Assembly (NCBI GenBank): GCA_946480475.1
Contig: CAMLJM010000001.1
Coordinates: 87,780 to 151,779, forward strand
Length of the DNA stretch: 64,000 bases
Source: an uncultured Alphaproteobacteria bacterium
GTDB taxonomy: Bacteria > Pseudomonadota > Alphaproteobacteria > Micavibrionales > Micavibrionaceae
Direction of reading: 5' to 3'
The position numbers and the translations under genes are program-made. Each line of letters opens with the position of its first letter. Position 1 is the first letter of the stretch. Shown piece by piece: positions 38,508 to 46,826 of this stretch. The notes under the pieces were generated by a model that saw only the letters and a program-made list of their open reading frames with translations, had not been told where the DNA came from and did not search any database.

Positions 38508-38519
38508 CCCCCCGGGGGG
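38508..38519. repeat. CCCCCC-GGGGGG palindrome in a gene-free stretch
   Basis: A run of six C followed by six G lies in the stretch 38440-38589 between the lipoprotein gene and the tRNA-derived repeat. It stands out against the AT-rich surroundings. The rest of this stretch holds a T-run at 38552-38558 and no ORF I can support. Confidence 0.5.
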
Positions 38520-38589
38520 AGTGTTCGAGAAAGTAACGAAGAGGGTGTTTTTTTAGTTCCGGATGAAACCTTATGGACTGAGTTCAGGG

Positions 38590-38641
38590 GGCGGAAGAGT
38601 GAGATTCGAACTCACGGAGGGCGTGAACCCTCGACAGTTTT
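38590..38641 (-). repeat. Decayed tRNA-Ser 3' half: distal attachment site
   Basis: This 52-base segment matches the tRNA-Ser(UGA) 3' half at 40341-40393 with a single missing base. Forty-two bases in a row are identical (38600-38641), covering the T arm, the variable arm and the 3' side of the anticodon stem. The CCA end is lost. It is the pattern left when an element integrates at a tRNA 3' end and restores the tRNA at the other junction. Confidence 0.8.
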
Positions 38642-38660
38642 TACATTCTATCCAGCACCA

Positions 38661-38780
38661 CACAAAGTAACCATTTTTCACAAAAAATACTTATTTGTAA
38701 TCAAAATTCATAGAAAATAAGTGTTTTTCAGGGTACTATGGCCTCTGTAACCAAGATTCACAGAAAGTAAGCATTTTACA
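38661..38780. promoter_or_regulatory. Three related 20-bp motifs at 50-bp period upstream of fic
   Basis: Related motifs of the form (A)GAAAGTAAGCATTTTTCA lie at 38661-38680, 38711-38730 and 38761-38780, exactly 50 bp apart. The last two extend to about 34 bp of similarity (38697-38730 and 38747-38780). The third ends on the first base of the fic start codon. An inverted repeat with 14-base arms and one mismatch (38683-38696 and 38715-38728) overlaps the middle. This looks like an autorepression operator array. Confidence 0.6.
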
Positions 38781-40327
38781 TGGCAGATAAGAAAAGTCAG
38801 TATTTTTCGGAAGCTGTTACCGTTTTTCAGGAAAAGCGGCTGCCAGAGGCTGCGGTTCCTGTCGGTTATGCCGCCTTGATACACGCCTATAAACTTGCCG
38901 TTCCTCTGCCACGGATTTTATCTGCTATCGGCACACGTCACAGCATTTTTGAAAAAGACGGGTGGCGTATTTTTACGCCCCGCCATATGCCGGATGCAAC
39001 CTTGGAAGGGCAACTCGTTTTTGCCCTGAAATATGAAGGGCTAGATTTGGCTGTTTTGAAGCGGCTTTTTGAGGCCGCTGATCCCCAAGAGACTGCAGCC
39101 ATGATTGCGGACAAACCAACCAGCGCCTATATGCGCCGCATCTGGTTTTTGTACGAATGGCTGCTGGATAGACGGCTTGGTCTGCCTGATGCCAAAACAG
39201 GATCTTATGCCGAGGTGCTGGACACAAAGCAGCAATATGCAGGGGAGGGTAAAAACTCCACCCGGCATAGGGTTAAAAACAATCTGCCGGGAACGCGGGA
39301 TTTCTGTCCTTTGGTGTTCCGGACACCTGAACTTGAATCTTATATCGAGAAAAATCTGGCGGGCCGGGCAAAAAATGCGGTCGGCAATATCTCTGCTGAT
39401 ATTCTGGCGCGAACGGCGGCGTTTTTACTGCTGAAAGATTCAAAATCCTCATATGCGATTGAAGGGGAATCCCCGCCGCAAGACCGTATTCAGCGTTGGG
39501 GGCGGGCGATAGGCGAAGCCGGAAAACAGCCCCTTGACCTGCAAGAACTCCTGCGTTTGCAGAAAATCGTTATTGGTAACGATAACCGCTTTATTCAAAT
39601 GGGCCTTCGCACGGAAGGGGGATTTGTAGGAGAGCATGAACAGGGAAGCCGTTTGCCTTTGCCTGAGCATATCAGCGCAAGGCATGAGGATTTAAATAGC
39701 CTTGTTCAGGGCTTGATTGACTTTGACAATCAGTACGCGGCCAAACTGGATTCCGTTATGGCCGCAAGCATTCTGGCTTTCGGGTTCGTCTATATCCATC
39801 CATTCGAAGATGGTAATGGCCGGATTCACCGTTATCTTATCCATCACATTTTATCCGAACGCGGCTTTAATCCGCCGGGTGTTGTCTTTCCTGTATCTGC
39901 CGCCATTCTGGAGCGTATAGACGAATATCGTACCGCCTTGGAAACGTATTCCAAGCGGCTGCTGCCCCTGATTGAATGGGAACCAACCGACAAAATGAAC
40001 GTCCGTGTTTTAAATGATACAGGCGATTTTTACCGCTATTTTGATGCTACGCCCCACGCCCAGTTTTTATATTCATGCGTGGAGCAGACAATCGACATTG
40101 ATTTACCGCAAGAGATCAAGTTTCTGCGGCGCTATGACCAATTCAGAGCCAAGATCGAAGCCTTGATTGAAATGCCCTCCTCGACAGTCGATTTGCTGTT
40201 CAATTTCTTGAAACAAAATGAAGGTAGGCTTTCCAAACGGGCGAGAGAAAGAGAGTTTGCTGCGCTGGAAGAAAAGGAAATTGAATATATCGAGTCTGCT
40301 TATGCAGAGGTTTTTAGCGAGAGCTAG
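38780..40327 (+). CDS. Class II Fic-domain AMP-transferase
   Basis: This 515-residue protein has a Fic core motif HPFEDGNGRIHR at 340-351, with catalytic His340 and all conserved positions. An inhibitory-helix motif SYAIEG (Ser224, Glu228) lies N-terminal to the core, which makes this a class II, self-inhibited Fic protein. Residues 1-150 form a separate region with a possible helix-turn-helix (around 42-60) that may bind DNA. A C-terminal helical part (about 400-510) is likely a winged-helix or dimerisation domain. Fic enzymes add AMP to target hydroxyls. It is the only gene of the tRNA-flanked island. The start codon lies in the third operator motif and no strong ribosome site is seen. Confidence 0.85.
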   Translation: MADKKSQYFSEAVTVFQEKRLPEAAVPVGYAALIHAYKLAVPLPRILSAIGTRHSIFEKDGWRIFTPRHMPDATLEGQLVFALKYEGLDLAVLKRLFEAADPQETAAMIADKPTSAYMRRIWFLYEWLLDRRLGLPDAKTGSYAEVLDTKQQYAGEGKNSTRHRVKNNLPGTRDFCPLVFRTPELESYIEKNLAGRAKNAVGNISADILARTAAFLLLKDSKSSYAIEGESPPQDRIQRWGRAIGEAGKQPLDLQELLRLQKIVIGNDNRFIQMGLRTEGGFVGEHEQGSRLPLPEHISARHEDLNSLVQGLIDFDNQYAAKLDSVMAASILAFGFVYIHPFEDGNGRIHRYLIHHILSERGFNPPGVVFPVSAAILERIDEYRTALETYSKRLLPLIEWEPTDKMNVRVLNDTGDFYRYFDATPHAQFLYSCVEQTIDIDLPQEIKFLRRYDQFRAKIEALIEMPSSTVDLLFNFLKQNEGRLSKRAREREFAALEEKEIEYIESAYAEVFSES

Positions 40328-40339
40328 CTGCTAGAGAAA

Positions 40340-40429
40340 TGGCGGAAGAGGTGAGATTCGAACTCACGGAGGGCGTGAACCCTCGACAGTTTTCAAGACT
40401 GTTGCAATCAACCACTCTGCCACTCTTCC
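40340..40429 (-). tRNA. tRNA-Ser (anticodon UGA)
   Basis: The 90-base gene folds as a class II tRNA. Acceptor arms GGAAGAG and CTCTTCC pair fully, the discriminator is G, and CCA is encoded (40342-40340). The anticodon stem is ACAGT/ACTGT with loop CTTGAAA (anticodon TGA), the long variable arm is GAGGG...CCCTC, and the T arm is GTGAG-TTCGAAT-CTCAC. The island adjoins its 3' end. Confidence 0.95.
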
Positions 40430-40472
40430 ATGCCTGAAAATGTATCAAAATCAGTTGGTTATTCTGATTCCT

Positions 40473-40487
40473 TAATGTAATACATTA
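40473..40487. promoter_or_regulatory. Palindrome upstream of the rhodanese gene
   Basis: TAATGTA and TACATTA flank a single A. It lies in the 119 bp between tRNA-Ser and the rhodanese gene, possibly an operator or part of a tRNA promoter region reading the other way. Confidence 0.3.
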
Positions 40488-40548
40488 GAAATATGGGCTT
40501 GACCCACAACATTCCCTGACGCAGTGTTTTAGCGAAGGAGTTCGCCAT

Positions 40549-40881
40549 ATGCAAGATGTGAATAATATTCCCCACATTTCCCCTGAAGAGGCCCTGGATA
40601 GGCTACAAGACGGCGCGGCTGTTTTGATCGATGTACGAGAGCCAGATGAGCTGGATGTTATCGCTATTGAGGGGGCTGTGAACGTGCCTGTGTCTGCTTT
40701 TGATCCGGAGGCCGTTATTAAGGCTGCAGGCGATAAAGAGATTGTTTTTTTCTGTAAGATGGGCGGTCGAGCGATCAATGTCTGGCAATATTTTACCCAA
40801 AACACGGGCAGGAATGCTGTATGTATGACAGGGAGTATTACGGCATGGGTTGCTAAGGGGTTGCCTGTGGTGAGGGGCTAG
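40549..40881 (+). CDS. Rhodanese-like domain protein
   Basis: This 110-residue single-domain protein has VLIDVREPDE at the CH2A-type region and the active-site loop CKMGGRA (Cys about residue 67). Single-domain rhodaneses carry sulfur as a cysteine persulfide in the cytoplasm. The acceptor is unknown. AAGGAG is found upstream. It ends three bases before the YdcF-like gene and is likely co-transcribed. Confidence 0.85.
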   Translation: MQDVNNIPHISPEEALDRLQDGAAVLIDVREPDELDVIAIEGAVNVPVSAFDPEAVIKAAGDKEIVFFCKMGGRAINVWQYFTQNTGRNAVCMTGSITAWVAKGLPVVRG

Positions 40882-40884
40882 GGG

Positions 40885-41667
40885 ATGGAGTTCATCGCCT
40901 CTAAAATAATATGGCTGCTTATGGCGCCTGCCAATGTCATTGGCATTTGCGTGGTACTGGCTTTTATTTCGCGTATTTGCCGCTGGTGGCACGGCGTTGA
41001 TTTTTTTCTAGTTTCTGCATTTTTGCTTTTTCTAGCCTTTGGTATTATTCCTACAGGCCCATCGTTGCTGGCCTATCTGGAATCTCAGCATGAGCGCCCT
41101 GCGAAGCTTCCTGATGATATCGACGGAGTGATTATCCTTGGTGGCGCTTTTGATACTTATCTTTCCAATATTTATGGGCAGCCTGTTTTGAATGATGGTG
41201 TTGAGCGCGTTCTCGATGGCGTTATGATTGCGCGTTATTACAAAGATGCCACGCTTGTGTTTAGCGGGGGTAGCGGTAGATTGACGCACCGTGAGCGTAC
41301 AGAAGCAGAGGATGCGGCCATATTCCTCCAAAGCTACCCTGATTTAAATGGGCGGACACGGTTTGAAGATCAGTCGCGTAATACCTGGCAGAATGCTGTT
41401 ATGACCAAGAATCTGGTTAACCCGCAGCCAGGCCAAAAATGGGTTCTGGTGACATCGGCCTATCATATGCCGCGTGCGGTGGAGATGTTCAAGAAAGCTG
41501 GATGGCCCCGCATGGTGTTATGGCCCACTGATTACCGCACAAAAGGCCGCATGGATTTCATGCCGCATAAGCTGGATATTTTGGGGAACCTGTACCAAAG
41601 CCATCTGGCGATCCGCGAGATTATCGGGCAAGCTGTTTCCGATATCCGTCATAAATATAAAATATGA
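40885..41667 (+). CDS. YdcF/ElyC/SanA-family membrane protein (DUF218)
   Basis: This 260-residue protein has two N-terminal membrane helices (about 5-28 and 35-60) and a soluble DUF218 domain from about residue 80. Family motifs are DGVIILGGAFD, VFSGGSGR and LVTSAYHMPRAVEMFKKAGW. Members such as ElyC affect envelope stability and undecaprenyl-linked cell-wall synthesis. The neighbouring MltB, RlpA and DacD genes support a wall-related role, though the reaction is not known for this protein. Confidence 0.8.
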   Translation: MEFIASKIIWLLMAPANVIGICVVLAFISRICRWWHGVDFFLVSAFLLFLAFGIIPTGPSLLAYLESQHERPAKLPDDIDGVIILGGAFDTYLSNIYGQPVLNDGVERVLDGVMIARYYKDATLVFSGGSGRLTHRERTEAEDAAIFLQSYPDLNGRTRFEDQSRNTWQNAVMTKNLVNPQPGQKWVLVTSAYHMPRAVEMFKKAGWPRMVLWPTDYRTKGRMDFMPHKLDILGNLYQSHLAIREIIGQAVSDIRHKYKI

Positions 41668-41732
41668 GTATGTGTGTGATGTCAGGGTTTGTAGAAGCAT
41701 CAAAAAGAATAAAAAGAGTATGGGAGCGTTTC

Positions 41733-42827
41733 ATGAATAATAATCGCCGGGGTGCCTTGCTGGCGCTGGCGGGGTTGCCACTGCTATTTGCAAATGTCAG
41801 TGCGTTTGCGCAGGCACCCTCATCTTCAGGTAAATTCGAGCAGATTGTTAAAAGCGTTCGTGCTGAGGCTTTGTCACGTGGTGTATCAGAAGCAACATTA
41901 AACCGCGCCTTGAATAACATTTCACCGCTGACTGTGGAGCAATTTGAGAATAACCAGCCGGAAACAAGTCGTACGATTACCTTTGCGCAGTATTATGGAC
42001 GACATGTCACGCCAGATACTTTGAATAAGGCCAAGGCCTTCCGTCGTACTTATGCCAGTATTTTTGACAAAGCTGAGCGCGATTATGGTGTGCCATCTGC
42101 AGTTATTCTGGCCATCCTGAATATTGAGTCCCGATTTGGCGTCAATACAGGCGATCAGAAAGTCATTCCGGCTTTACTAACGCTGGTACGCGATGTGAAG
42201 GGGGATAGCGATCGCGCCCGTGAAAGACGTGCGATGTTTCATGAAGAGGCTGTTCAGGCGTTAATGCTGCTTGAAGACGGTGAGGAAAATATACTTACTT
42301 CGTTAGGGTCCTGGGCTGGTGCTGTTGGTCCTGGCCAATTTATGCCCAGCAGTATTCGCAAATACGGTGTTGATGGCAATCACGACGGCCATGTGAATAT
42401 GTGGAATGATTATAATGACATCATTCCTTCTATAGCTCATTACCTGCAGCAAAAAGGATGGAAGAGTGATCAGCGTTGGGGGCGTAAGGTGCAGTTGCCC
42501 GAAGGTTTTGATAAAGCCTTACTAACCGATACATTGAAACACCAGACCAATAAAACGCCGAATGAGTGGGCTGCCCTGGGTGTAAAATTGCCGGACGGGG
42601 GCAGACTACCCGATAACAATGATCTGCGGGCCATGCTGATTGCGCCGAATTACAATGTTAAAGCGGGTGCGTTCTCTGGTCCTGTTTATATGGTTTACGA
42701 TAACTTCCGTACGACGATGGAATATAATAAATCCTATAAATATGCCCTTACAGTGCTACAAATGGCTGATGCCATCGGTAATGCGCCTGTCATATCACCT
42801 GCGGCGCATGCGCCCTATAACCAGTAA
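41733..42827 (+). CDS. mltB: Lytic murein transglycosylase B
   Basis: This 364-residue protein has a signal peptide (MNNNRRGALLALAG start, cleavage after AFA). I choose the ATG at 41733, preceded by GGGAG, rather than the upstream in-frame ATG at 41664. The catalytic Glu is in LNIESRFGVNTG, and GAVGPGQFMPSSIRKY is the substrate-groove segment of MltB (GH103). It cleaves peptidoglycan glycan strands to give anhydro-muropeptides. It lies at the head of an MltB-RlpA-DacD group. Confidence 0.9.
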   Translation: MNNNRRGALLALAGLPLLFANVSAFAQAPSSSGKFEQIVKSVRAEALSRGVSEATLNRALNNISPLTVEQFENNQPETSRTITFAQYYGRHVTPDTLNKAKAFRRTYASIFDKAERDYGVPSAVILAILNIESRFGVNTGDQKVIPALLTLVRDVKGDSDRARERRAMFHEEAVQALMLLEDGEENILTSLGSWAGAVGPGQFMPSSIRKYGVDGNHDGHVNMWNDYNDIIPSIAHYLQQKGWKSDQRWGRKVQLPEGFDKALLTDTLKHQTNKTPNEWAALGVKLPDGGRLPDNNDLRAMLIAPNYNVKAGAFSGPVYMVYDNFRTTMEYNKSYKYALTVLQMADAIGNAPVISPAAHAPYNQ

Positions 42828-42836
42828 AGTTTGATA

Positions 42837-43823
42837 ATGAATAATCGTTTTCTTCTGCTTGCTTTCGTTTTTCTTCTCTCTGCCTGTACGGAAACGCAGT
42901 ATGTGGCGCAGATGGGTAAAGAATGGGGTGGTACTTTGGGTGCGCCCAATTCGTCAGCCACGCAGCAGGGCACTTTTAAAATCGGCAATCCCTATAAGGT
43001 TGAAGGCCGTACTTATACGCCACGGGAACAATATGATCTTGTCGAGACAGGTATCGCTTCGTGGTACGGCCCGGGCTTTGACGGCAAGAAAACGGCTAAT
43101 GGTGAAATATTTGATAAACGTGAATTAACCGCTGCACATCGTACTCTGCAGATGCCCTCGCTCGTGCGTGTAACCAATCTGGATAATGGCCGGTCTATCA
43201 TTGTGCGGATTAATGACCGCGGTCCTTTTAAACGTAATCGCGTCATTGACGTTTCTGAGAAAGCTGCTGAATTGTTAGGGTTCAAGGGTATAGGCACGGC
43301 CAAGGTCAAGCTGGAAGTGCTGCAACAGGAAAGCCTTCGCATTGCCCAGGTCGCGCGCATGGGGGAAAGCACCAAAGGTTATGAAGCTGCATTGGCAAAT
43401 GACGCTCCTGGTGATGTACTGGAAACCGTAGCCTATGATACTTCGTCAGGCTCGATTTCTGTTCAGCCTGTAGCCAGCGAAACTTTGACAGCACCTTCTG
43501 ATTATGGTGCGCCCGTACAGACCGCCTTACCGGGGCATATTCGTAATGGCGAGTTTTACCCAGACCCTGTGGTTCAGGAGCGCCCTGTTGGCAGCACGAA
43601 TATTTATGTACAGGCTGGCGCGTTCAGCGTTTATGACAATGCAATAGGTTTGCGCGACAAACTGTCTGTCTTGGATAAGGCTGTCGTGACAGAATCCGAT
43701 GTTCGCGGACAACATTTTTACCGCGTTAGGCTGGGTCCGGTTGGCAGTGTTAATGAAGCCGATGTTTTGCTCAACAGAGTTGTGAATTCCGGGCATAAAG
43801 ACGCCATCATCGTGGTTGAATAA
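42837..43823 (+). CDS. rlpA: RlpA septal-ring lytic transglycosylase lipoprotein
   Basis: This 328-residue protein starts at the ATG at 42837 (a TTG two codons earlier is less likely). The lipobox LSAC is at residues 15-18. The double-psi barrel domain (about 62-160) contains ASWYGPGFDGKKTANGE and RINDRGPF, with the catalytic Asp in the latter. A C-terminal SPOR domain (about 250-328, YVQAGAFSVYDNA) binds denuded glycan at the division site. It follows mltB by ten bases. Confidence 0.93.
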   Translation: MNNRFLLLAFVFLLSACTETQYVAQMGKEWGGTLGAPNSSATQQGTFKIGNPYKVEGRTYTPREQYDLVETGIASWYGPGFDGKKTANGEIFDKRELTAAHRTLQMPSLVRVTNLDNGRSIIVRINDRGPFKRNRVIDVSEKAAELLGFKGIGTAKVKLEVLQQESLRIAQVARMGESTKGYEAALANDAPGDVLETVAYDTSSGSISVQPVASETLTAPSDYGAPVQTALPGHIRNGEFYPDPVVQERPVGSTNIYVQAGAFSVYDNAIGLRDKLSVLDKAVVTESDVRGQHFYRVRLGPVGSVNEADVLLNRVVNSGHKDAIIVVE

Positions 43824-43845
43824 TCGGCCAAAATCCCTATTCTGT

Positions 43846-43860
43846 GGGGGACTTTCCCCC
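43846..43860. terminator. GC hairpin between rlpA and dacD
   Basis: GGGGGA-CTT-TCCCCC makes a six-pair stem with a three-base loop. There is no U-run after it, so it is more likely an attenuating or mRNA-processing hairpin than a full terminator. Confidence 0.4.
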
Positions 43861-43878
43861 TTGGATTAGAGGATTCTA

Positions 43879-45012
43879 ATGGCACGCTCAATTTTTTCCA
43901 TATTCTTATCATTTTTGCTGATTGTGGTTGCTTTGCCAGCTGAGGCGCAAGACACAACGGCGAAGCAGGCTATCGTGATCGATTACGATACGGGCTTTGT
44001 TCTTTATGAAAAGAATGCTGACGAAAAAATGGCGCCATCATCGATGACCAAGGTGATGACAACTTATCTGGCGCTGGATGCGTTAGAGCAAGGGCGGATC
44101 AAGGCTGACCAAACATTCCACATAAGTGAGAAAGCGTGGAAGACGGGTGGCTCACGCATGTTCGTGCAAGTGGGTACGGATGTAAAAGTGGAAGATCTGT
44201 TGCGCGGCATGATCGTTCAGTCGGGGAATGACGCTACAGTAGCTATTGCAGAAGGGTTGTCAGGTTCTGAAGAAGAATTCGCGCGCGCCATGAACCAGAA
44301 AGCCAAGGAATTCGGCATGACGGGTACGCACTTCACAAACTCCCATGGTTTGGCTGAAGATGAACATTATTCAACGGCACGTGATCTGGGAATTCTTGCT
44401 ATTCATGCAATTGCCGATCACCCCCAGCACTATCACTACCACTCCGAAAAGGAATTTACTTACAACAACATCAAGCAGGGCAACCGTAACCCCCTTCTTT
44501 ACCGCAATATCGGTGCTGATGGCCTAAAGACAGGCCATACAGATGCGGGCGGTTATGGTTTGATTGGTACCGCCAAAAACGACAAAGGCCGCCGTGTTGT
44601 TATCGTTGTAAATGGATTGGAAAGCGACAAGGAACGCGCTGAACAATCTGCATCGCTTATATCATGGGCACTCAATGCATTTGATGATGTTACTCTGTTT
44701 AAAGCGGGGGATGTTGTTGATCAGGCCGATGTCCTTCTGGGTAAACAAGCCTTTGTGCCTTTGACAATTACCAAAGATGTACGCGTACCAGTTCCCACAT
44801 CATTGCGTAATGATCTGAAAGTTGAAGTTACTTATAAGGGTCCGTTGCAGGCCCCTATCAAGAAGGGGGATGTTGTGGGTGCATTAAAGATCAGCATTCC
44901 CCGTGTTAAAGACTTTGAGGTACCCTTAGTCGCCGCTGCTGACGTTGAGAAAATTGGTTTCTTTGCCGGCGCTTTCGCCAAGGGATTGATGCTTGTCGAT
45001 GGCGGTAAATAG
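43879..45012 (+). CDS. dacD: D-alanyl-D-alanine carboxypeptidase (PBP5/6 family)
   Basis: This 377-residue protein has a signal peptide (1-24, cleavage after AEA) and the three serine-DD-peptidase motifs: SMTK (about residue 55), SGN in VQSGNDA and KTG in DGLKTGHTD. The C-terminal domain (about 270-360) is the all-beta PBP5 tail, followed by a short amphipathic helix at the end as a membrane anchor. It trims stem-peptide D-Ala in the periplasm. The symbol could equally be dacA or dacC. Confidence 0.9.
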   Translation: MARSIFSIFLSFLLIVVALPAEAQDTTAKQAIVIDYDTGFVLYEKNADEKMAPSSMTKVMTTYLALDALEQGRIKADQTFHISEKAWKTGGSRMFVQVGTDVKVEDLLRGMIVQSGNDATVAIAEGLSGSEEEFARAMNQKAKEFGMTGTHFTNSHGLAEDEHYSTARDLGILAIHAIADHPQHYHYHSEKEFTYNNIKQGNRNPLLYRNIGADGLKTGHTDAGGYGLIGTAKNDKGRRVVIVVNGLESDKERAEQSASLISWALNAFDDVTLFKAGDVVDQADVLLGKQAFVPLTITKDVRVPVPTSLRNDLKVEVTYKGPLQAPIKKGDVVGALKISIPRVKDFEVPLVAAADVEKIGFFAGAFAKGLMLVDGGK

Positions 45013-45020
45013 AACCGATT

Positions 45021-45659
45021 ATGGTGCGCGGTATTTTCATCACCCTGGAAGGCGGGGAGGGCGCGGGTAAAAGTACCCAGATACGCCTTCTGGCTGAAAC
45101 CTTGCGAAAGCAGGGGTGTGAAGTCGTGATTACACGCGAGCCAGGCGGCACGCCTGAAGCTGAGAAAATTCGTGATTTTCTTGTGAAGCGTGATGGTGGC
45201 AATTGGACACCTATGGCCGAATGTCTGCTTCTGTATGCGGGCCGCCAAATGCATGTTGAAAATCTTATCAAGCCAGCGTTGACTGAAGGAAAGATTGTAA
45301 TTTCTGACCGGTTTGCCGATTCAACGCGTGCTTATCAAAGTTATGGCCACGGATTGCCGCTGGCAACAATTGAAGAGCTGAACAAATTATCGCTCGGTGA
45401 TTTTGAGCCTGATCTGACTTTCATTCTGGATTTGCCTGTTGAGGTGGGATTGGCCCGCGCCGGTAAGCGAATGGAAAAAGATCAATCGCAGGAAGACAGA
45501 TTTGAGCGTATAGGCGGCGGTTTTCATGAGCGCCTGCGTCAGGGTTACCTGGATATTGCCAAACGTGATTCCAAGCGGTGTGTGGTTATAGATGCCACAA
45601 AGAATATTCAGGAGATTGCTGCAGACTTAAGTTCTCATGTTCAGGAGAAGCTGGCATGA
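45021..45659 (+). CDS. tmk: Thymidylate kinase
   Basis: This 212-residue enzyme phosphorylates dTMP to dTDP. The P-loop GGEGAGKST is at 10-18, the TMP-binding DR motif reads ISDRFADST, and the TREPGGT motif is present. Length is standard. It starts eight bases after dacD and overlaps holB by ATGA, the common alphaproteobacterial dacD-tmk-holB-metG order. Confidence 0.95.
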   Translation: MVRGIFITLEGGEGAGKSTQIRLLAETLRKQGCEVVITREPGGTPEAEKIRDFLVKRDGGNWTPMAECLLLYAGRQMHVENLIKPALTEGKIVISDRFADSTRAYQSYGHGLPLATIEELNKLSLGDFEPDLTFILDLPVEVGLARAGKRMEKDQSQEDRFERIGGGFHERLRQGYLDIAKRDSKRCVVIDATKNIQEIAADLSSHVQEKLA

Positions 45660-46825
45660 GCATGTTTGACGACTTTGAGGATGATGATCTGACGGATGAA
45701 ATCGCGGTAGCGCCCGCTGTTTCTTCTGGCGGTTTACAACCACCCAGGCAAATGACAGAATGTTTTGGGCATGAAAATGCTGAACAAAATATTATTAACC
45801 TGATTAATTCCAAGCATTTACCGCATGCCATGATTTTTTCAGGGCCACAGGGTATTGGTAAGTCTACATTTGCCTTCCGTCTCGCACGCTATCTCCTGAA
45901 ATATGGCGTTCCTGTTGAAGAAGAAGGTGGCGGTTTATTTGGTGAGCCTTTGCCTGTGGCCAAAGTAGAAAGTTTGCGCGTTGATCCGCAGGACCAATCT
46001 GCACGCATGGTTGCTGCTAGCGGTCACCCCGATCTTCTGACTGTTGAACGTGAGTTTGATGAGAAGAAAAACAGATATAAAGATGCAGTAGGCATTGATG
46101 CCGTGCGGAAGATTGCCCCCTTTATGCATATGACAGCTTCTTTCAATGGTTGGCGGGTGGCGATTGTTGACGATGCCGATACCATGACGAATGAGGCACA
46201 GAACGCCATTCTGAAGGTTTTGGAAGAGCCGCCACCGCAGGCAATGCTTATACTGATTTGCCACCGCCCGGGTATGATGATCCCTACCATTCGTTCGCGT
46301 AGCCGTGTGCTTCATTTCCAGCCGCTGGCGTTGGATGTTTTCTCAAAACTGCTACGCCGACTAGAGCCCGGACTTAAAGATTCTGATCTTGCTACGCTAT
46401 ATGCGATTACGGGCGGCAGTGTAGGGCAGGGTATTCGTCTGATTGAAGAGGGCGGATTGGAAGTTATTTATAAGGTTTCAGGCCTGCTATCGCAGTGGCC
46501 GCAATGGGACTGGCCGCAGATTCATGGTTTGGCAGATAATTTGTCCAAGCCAGGTCAAGAGGATAGCTACAGAAGTTTTGTTGAAGTTTTTCAATGGTCG
46601 GTTGAGGCGCTTTTGCGCGCCAGGGCACGGCAAGATGTGCTGCCATCACCCGTTGATAATGCCCAGATGGTGCAGCTAGCCAATCATTATTCCATGGAAG
46701 AGTGGCTGGATATCTGCGAACGCTTGAAGGCGCATTTTGCAGCCATTGATTTTTCCAATCTAGATAAGCGCCAAGCTATTATGGGCGCTTTTACAATTTT
46801 CGATGAGGCCAGAAAGGCGGCTTAA
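45656..46825 (+). CDS. holB: DNA polymerase III delta-prime subunit
   Basis: This 389-residue AAA+ clamp-loader subunit has a Walker A GPQGIGKST at about 60-68, a sensor region and LEEPP (SRC-like motif) near residue 195, and a C-terminal helical collar domain. The Cys zinc cluster of E. coli delta-prime is not clear. I use the ATG overlapping the tmk stop. An acidic N-terminal tail (DDFEDDDLTDE) of about 30 residues precedes the conserved part. It ends just before metG. Confidence 0.9.
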   Translation: MSMFDDFEDDDLTDEIAVAPAVSSGGLQPPRQMTECFGHENAEQNIINLINSKHLPHAMIFSGPQGIGKSTFAFRLARYLLKYGVPVEEEGGGLFGEPLPVAKVESLRVDPQDQSARMVAASGHPDLLTVEREFDEKKNRYKDAVGIDAVRKIAPFMHMTASFNGWRVAIVDDADTMTNEAQNAILKVLEEPPPQAMLILICHRPGMMIPTIRSRSRVLHFQPLALDVFSKLLRRLEPGLKDSDLATLYAITGGSVGQGIRLIEEGGLEVIYKVSGLLSQWPQWDWPQIHGLADNLSKPGQEDSYRSFVEVFQWSVEALLRARARQDVLPSPVDNAQMVQLANHYSMEEWLDICERLKAHFAAIDFSNLDKRQAIMGAFTIFDEARKAA

Positions 46826-46826
46826 G

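Larger units (their letters stand above)
38590..40393. mobile_element. 1.8-kb island at tRNA-Ser carrying a Fic gene
   Basis: The island is bounded by direct repeats derived from the tRNA-Ser 3' half (38590-38641 and 40341-40393). It holds one gene, a Fic AMP-transferase, plus an AT-rich upstream region with spaced repeats. No integrase, recombinase or excisionase gene is present. It is either a remnant of a larger element or a minimal cassette moved by an integrase elsewhere. The orientation (Fic reading toward the tRNA 3' end) is convergent with tRNA transcription. Confidence 0.7.
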
